From a virus: a stretch of DNA of 24,607 nt. The stretch spans positions 1-24,607 of the IMG/VR virus record IMGVR_UViG_3300021247_000187. One strand, written 5' to 3'. The notes beneath the pieces are model-generated. The model ran no database searches. It saw only the letters and a program-made list of their open reading frames with translations, and was not told the DNA's origin. This document shows, piece after piece, positions 22,334-24,607 of this stretch; the first letter of the stretch is position 1; the number at the start of each line of letters is the position of its first letter. Both the position numbers and the translations under genes were made by a program.

Positions 22334-22666
22334 ATGGCGATTACCAACACTTGGGCCATCGTGCAGATGGACGCGTACCCGGAGGCCGACGGTAACACCG
22401 ACGTCGTCTTCAACGTCCATTGGACCCTTTCCGGCGTGGACGGCACGCGCACCGGCTCCGTCTACGGCACGCAATCTGTGTCGCTCGACCCCGCTGCGCC
22501 GTTCACACCCTACGCCGATCTCACGGAGGCGCAGGTCGTCGGCTGGGTGCGGGCCGCGATGGGCGCCGAACAAGTCACGGCGCTTGAGGCCGCAGTTGCG
22601 CAGCAGATTGCCGACCAGATCAACCCCCCGGTGGTTACGCCGCCGCTTCCATGGAGCGCCGCATGA
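22334..22666 (+). CDS. Phage protein, DUF7936-like
   Basis: A 110-residue protein with TAGGAGG upstream. The sequence MAITNTWAIVQMDAYPEADG, the DVVFNVHWTLSGVDGT strand and FTPYADLTEAQVVGWVRAAM match the DUF7936 pattern of phage tail-region proteins, ending in a Pro-rich NPPVVTPPLPW tail. Usually found near tail fibre genes. Its stop overlaps the next ATG (ATGA). Molecular role unknown. Confidence 0.8.
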   Translation: MAITNTWAIVQMDAYPEADGNTDVVFNVHWTLSGVDGTRTGSVYGTQSVSLDPAAPFTPYADLTEAQVVGWVRAAMGAEQVTALEAAVAQQIADQINPPVVTPPLPWSAA

Positions 22667-23025
22667 TCGAGCAACTCATCAGCCGCGTCTTCTACGCCCG
22701 CAACGCGGCGCACTTCCAGCACTGGCGCGCGACGGGCACAGGGAGTTACGCCAAGCATCAGGCGCTCGGGTCGTTCTACGACGACGTCATCGACGCCATC
22801 GACGCTCTTGTTGAGGCGTATCAGGGCGCCTTCGAACTGGTCGGCAACATCCCGGCTCCGACCGACATCAAGGAAGACATCCTCGATCTGCTTGAGGCCG
22901 ACGCGGCGTGGATCGAGAAGAACCACGAGGCGATCTGCAAAGGCAACCGCGCGGTCGCCAACCTGATCGACAGCCTTACCGGCGTCTATCTCTCCACCAT
23001 CTACAAACTGCGCAATTTGAAGTGA
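22663..23025 (+). CDS. All-helical phage protein, DUF5856-like
   Basis: A 120-residue protein, MIEQLISRVFYARNAAHFQH onwards. ATG 22663 is chosen because GGAG lies 6 bases upstream and it overlaps the previous stop as ATGA; an upstream ATG at 22651 would overlap by 16. The pattern ARNxAHFxHW, SYAKHQALGSFYDDVIDAID, LVEAYQG and LTGVYLSTIYKLRNLK resembles DUF5856, a four-helix protein with ferritin/Dps-like looks. His and Glu in the first two helices could bind metal, but this is untested. It sits just before the lysis cassette. Confidence 0.75.
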   Translation: MIEQLISRVFYARNAAHFQHWRATGTGSYAKHQALGSFYDDVIDAIDALVEAYQGAFELVGNIPAPTDIKEDILDLLEADAAWIEKNHEAICKGNRAVANLIDSLTGVYLSTIYKLRNLK

Positions 23026-23035
23026 GGCATTGCTA

Positions 23036-23200
23036 ATGGTCGCAAAAGATACTGCTGCTCGGCTGGACACGCACGAGGCGGTTTGTGCCCTTCGGTATGA
23101 AGGGATTTGTGCTCGGCTGAAGCGGTTGGAAGGCGTCGGCCTGACGGTCGCGGGGGCCATCATCATGCTGCTCATCAGCATCATTCTGAAGATGAACTGA
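23036..23200 (+). CDS. XhlA-like small membrane protein (lysis cassette)
   Basis: A 54-residue protein, MVAKDTAARLDTHEAVCALR onwards. The first ~32 residues form a charged coiled coil (RLDTHEAV, ARLKRLEGV) and the last 20 a single membrane segment (GLTVAGAIIMLLISIILKMN). This layout resembles the XhlA family of holin-associated haemolysin-like proteins. Its stop overlaps the amidase ATG by one base, placing it in the lysis operon. It may act as a holin or assist one. Confidence 0.7.
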   Translation: MVAKDTAARLDTHEAVCALRYEGICARLKRLEGVGLTVAGAIIMLLISIILKMN

Positions 23201-23664
23201 TGCCAGCGCTCGGTCCCGTCAAATTCCTGACCATTCACTGCGCGGCGACGCCAGAGGGCAGGCACGTCACCACAGCCCAGATCAACCAGTGGGACACGGC
23301 CAAGTTCGGCCAGATCAGCTACCACTGGGTCGTTGAGCTGGACGGCTCGATGCACCGCACTCTGCGCGACGACCAGAAGGGCGCGCACGTCGGAGGCAAG
23401 AACACCGGCAACATCGGCATCTGCTATATTGGCGGGATGGACGCCAAGATGCGGGGGCCGAAAGACACGCGGACGGATGCGCAGAAGAAGACCCTTCTGA
23501 CCCTCGTCCGCACGTACAAAGCCCGCTATCCGGGCATCGTAATTCGCGGGCATCGCGACTGGTCTCCCGACCTCGACGGAGACGGCGTCATCGAACCCAG
23601 CGAATGGAAGAAGTCGTGCCCCTCGTTCGATGTGGCGGCATGGCTCAAGAGTGAAGGAGAATAA
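23200..23664 (+). CDS. Endolysin: N-acetylmuramoyl-L-alanine amidase with EF-hand loop
   Basis: A 154-residue T7-lysozyme-type amidase (Amidase_2) that cuts the MurNAc-L-Ala bond of peptidoglycan. Zinc ligands are H13 (TIHCAATP), H118 (GHRD) and C140 (KKSCPSFD); Y41 and K138 fall where T7 lysozyme has its catalytic Tyr46 and Lys128. Between H118 and C140 lies DLDGDGVIEPSE (124-135), a textbook EF-hand calcium loop with acidic residues at positions 1, 3, 5, 9 and 12. No signal peptide, so release needs the holin. The ATG is set by TGATG overlap; an in-frame longer frame from 23107 is rejected because it runs into the previous gene. Confidence 0.92.
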   Translation: MPALGPVKFLTIHCAATPEGRHVTTAQINQWDTAKFGQISYHWVVELDGSMHRTLRDDQKGAHVGGKNTGNIGICYIGGMDAKMRGPKDTRTDAQKKTLLTLVRTYKARYPGIVIRGHRDWSPDLDGDGVIEPSEWKKSCPSFDVAAWLKSEGE

Positions 23665-23666
23665 GC

Positions 23667-23819
23667 ATGCTCAAGGGGTACAAGACCTATGTCGTCGGTG
23701 GCGTCGCCATCCTGTCGGCGGTCGCATCCTATCTCGTCGGCGACGTCAACGTCGTGGAAGCCTCTCAGCTCGTGCTGACGGCCATCCTCGGCATGACCAT
23801 CCGCAACGCGATTTCGTAA
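23667..23819 (+). CDS. Putative holin
   Basis: A 50-residue protein, MLKGYKTYVVGGVAILSAVA onwards, with AAGGAG before the ATG. Residues 8-24 (VVGGVAILSAVASYLVG) are a membrane segment and 32-44 (ASQLVLTAILGMT) a shorter second one, ending RNAIS. The K-x-YKT start, Gly-Asp turn and LRNxIS-type end resemble a class of short phage holins. It directly follows the amidase and is followed by a terminator hairpin, closing the lysis cassette. Confidence 0.78.
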   Translation: MLKGYKTYVVGGVAILSAVASYLVGDVNVVEASQLVLTAILGMTIRNAIS

Positions 23820-23827
23820 CGAGAACG

Positions 23828-23847
23828 GCCCCGCCTCCGGGCGGGGC
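23828..23847 (+). terminator. Terminator hairpin after the lysis cassette
   Basis: GCCCCGCC (23828-23835) pairs with GGCGGGGC (23840-23847) over 8 bp with loop TCCG, nine bases after the holin stop. It is followed by TGTCCTTT, a short pyrimidine/T stretch, making this the most terminator-like hairpin in the window. Confidence 0.65.
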
Positions 23848-23867
23848 TGTCCTTTACCAACGCAAAA

Positions 23868-23876
23868 TGATATAGG
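23868..23876 (+). promoter_or_regulatory. Possible extended -10 promoter before the last gene
   Basis: TGATATAGG fits an extended -10 (TG-N-TATAGG) just after the terminator hairpin, with only a weak CTGTCC at the -35 position. Transcription would start within a few bases of the ATG at 23885, so the transcript would be nearly leaderless, which makes this call weak. Confidence 0.25.
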
Positions 23877-23884
23877 GTCACGCC

Positions 23885-24538
23885 ATGGCCACGACGATGA
23901 CATTCGAGACGCTCAAGCAGGACGTCCGCCGCTATCTTGAGCGCGGTGCCACGATGGCGTCCGACGCCGTCGTCTACGAGCAAATCCCGCGCCTGATCAA
24001 TCTCGCCGAGCGTCGCATTGCGCGCGAGCTGAAGGTCGAAGGCTTCATCAACGTCGTGTCCGGCAACCTGATCGCGGGGCAGTCGGTCTACGCCAAGCCT
24101 GACCGCTGGCGCGACACGGTCTCCATGGCCATCGGCGTCGGGGCCACGAACGACGAGCGCAAGACGCTCTTCACGCGCGTCTATGAGTACCTGCGGTCGT
24201 ATTGGCCCAACCCGACGCTGACGGACGAGCCGATCTTCTACAGCGACTATGATTACGAGCACTGGCTGATCGCGCCGACGCCGAACCAAGACTACCCGTT
24301 CGAAATCCTGTATTACGAACTCCCGCCGCTTCTGGACGACGCCGTCCAGAGCAACTGGATCACGGAATACGCCCCGCAGCTCCTGCTCTATGGCACGCTG
24401 CTGGAGGCGACACCGTTCCTGAAGAACGACGAGCGCATCCCCGTCTGGCAGAACATGTATGACCGCGCGGCGGCCATGCTCAACGGTGAAGACCTCGGTA
24501 AAATCCCCGACCGCGACTCTGTGCGAAAGGAGGCATAG
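23885..24538 (+). CDS. Head-tail adaptor protein, SU10/gp4-like
   Basis: A 217-residue protein. The N-terminus TFETLKQDVRRYLERGATMA and VVYEQIPRLINLAERRIARE, the middle WRDTVSMAIG and YEYLRSYWPNP, and FEILYYELPPLLDDAVQSNW followed by ITEYAPQLLLYGTLLEATPF match the phage adaptor pattern of SU10-like podoviruses. Such proteins bind under the portal ring and link it to the tail. It lies beyond the lysis cassette, behind a terminator, so it probably begins another structural operon running out of the window. The AGGG before the ATG is a weak ribosome site. Confidence 0.8.
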   Translation: MATTMTFETLKQDVRRYLERGATMASDAVVYEQIPRLINLAERRIARELKVEGFINVVSGNLIAGQSVYAKPDRWRDTVSMAIGVGATNDERKTLFTRVYEYLRSYWPNPTLTDEPIFYSDYDYEHWLIAPTPNQDYPFEILYYELPPLLDDAVQSNWITEYAPQLLLYGTLLEATPFLKNDERIPVWQNMYDRAAAMLNGEDLGKIPDRDSVRKEA

Positions 24539-24607
24539 ACAGTCCCGGCGCCTCTTTCACCCAGGCACTTGGGGGGCGGGAGGGCCACCCGGCGGGGGAC
24601 GCGGCAG

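Noticed and set aside
1-24607. Window as a complete phage genome with terminal repeats
   Set aside because: The first and last bases share only trivial GC-rich words, a gene is cut at the left edge, and DNA polymerase and most tail genes are absent.

Overview
The window is a GC-rich stretch of a tailed double-stranded DNA bacteriophage (Caudoviricetes). It holds the packaging, head, adaptor, fibre and lysis genes plus one edge of the early/regulatory region. An Sf6-type small terminase, a large portal with a long Gln-rich C-terminus, two gp4/SU10-like adaptor proteins and the lack of any tape-measure or sheath gene suggest a podovirus-like virion, but the window is only part of a genome. The host cannot be read off directly; the high GC and gene types would fit a proteobacterium (inference). 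I saw no integrase, tRNA, rRNA, CRISPR array or insertion sequence.

Bases 1-1740 form a leftward operon of small genes: a gene cut by the left edge, a conserved small phage protein, a helical protein broken by an apparent frameshift, a regulator fusing an XRE-type HTH to a sigma-70 region 4 domain, a small hypothetical protein and a Cys-containing mini-protein. Two of these genes (ATG at 594 and at 1739) carry the same ~50-nt 5' leader. It folds into an 11-bp stem with a conserved 11-nt loop, and stem positions differ in compensatory fashion between copies. I consider this the most novel signal in the window.

Bases 1780-3245 hold a divergent control region, a rightward RepA/RecA-like ATPase gene (1956-3062) and a second control region. 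Both control regions contain the same AT-rich dyad (18 of 20 bases shared) and GTCYGTC repeats, so they may be operators of one regulator or part of a replication origin.

Bases 3246-12360 are the rightward packaging and head module: small terminase, two small genes and large terminase linked by GTGA overlaps; portal; a small protein resembling the Acb2/Tad1 hairpin (anti-CBASS/anti-Thoeris sponge) family; two tiny genes; a GroES-like co-chaperonin; scaffold; a conserved protein; a probable decoration protein; and the major capsid protein. Bases 12409-14498 continue with structural proteins and three Lys/Arg-rich proteins (DUF6321- and DUF6496-like among them).

A hairpin and a good sigma-70-like promoter at 14507-14546 start a second late block: adaptor, a tandem pair of zinc-ribbon-like proteins, a 1320-aa repeat-rich tail fibre, a small protein, a 678-aa duplicated beta-rich appendage protein, DUF7936- and DUF5856-like proteins, and a lysis cassette (XhlA-like membrane protein, T7-lysozyme-type amidase with an EF-hand loop, 50-aa holin-like protein). 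A terminator hairpin follows, then a second adaptor gene. Bases 24539-24607 are GC-rich and show no gene.
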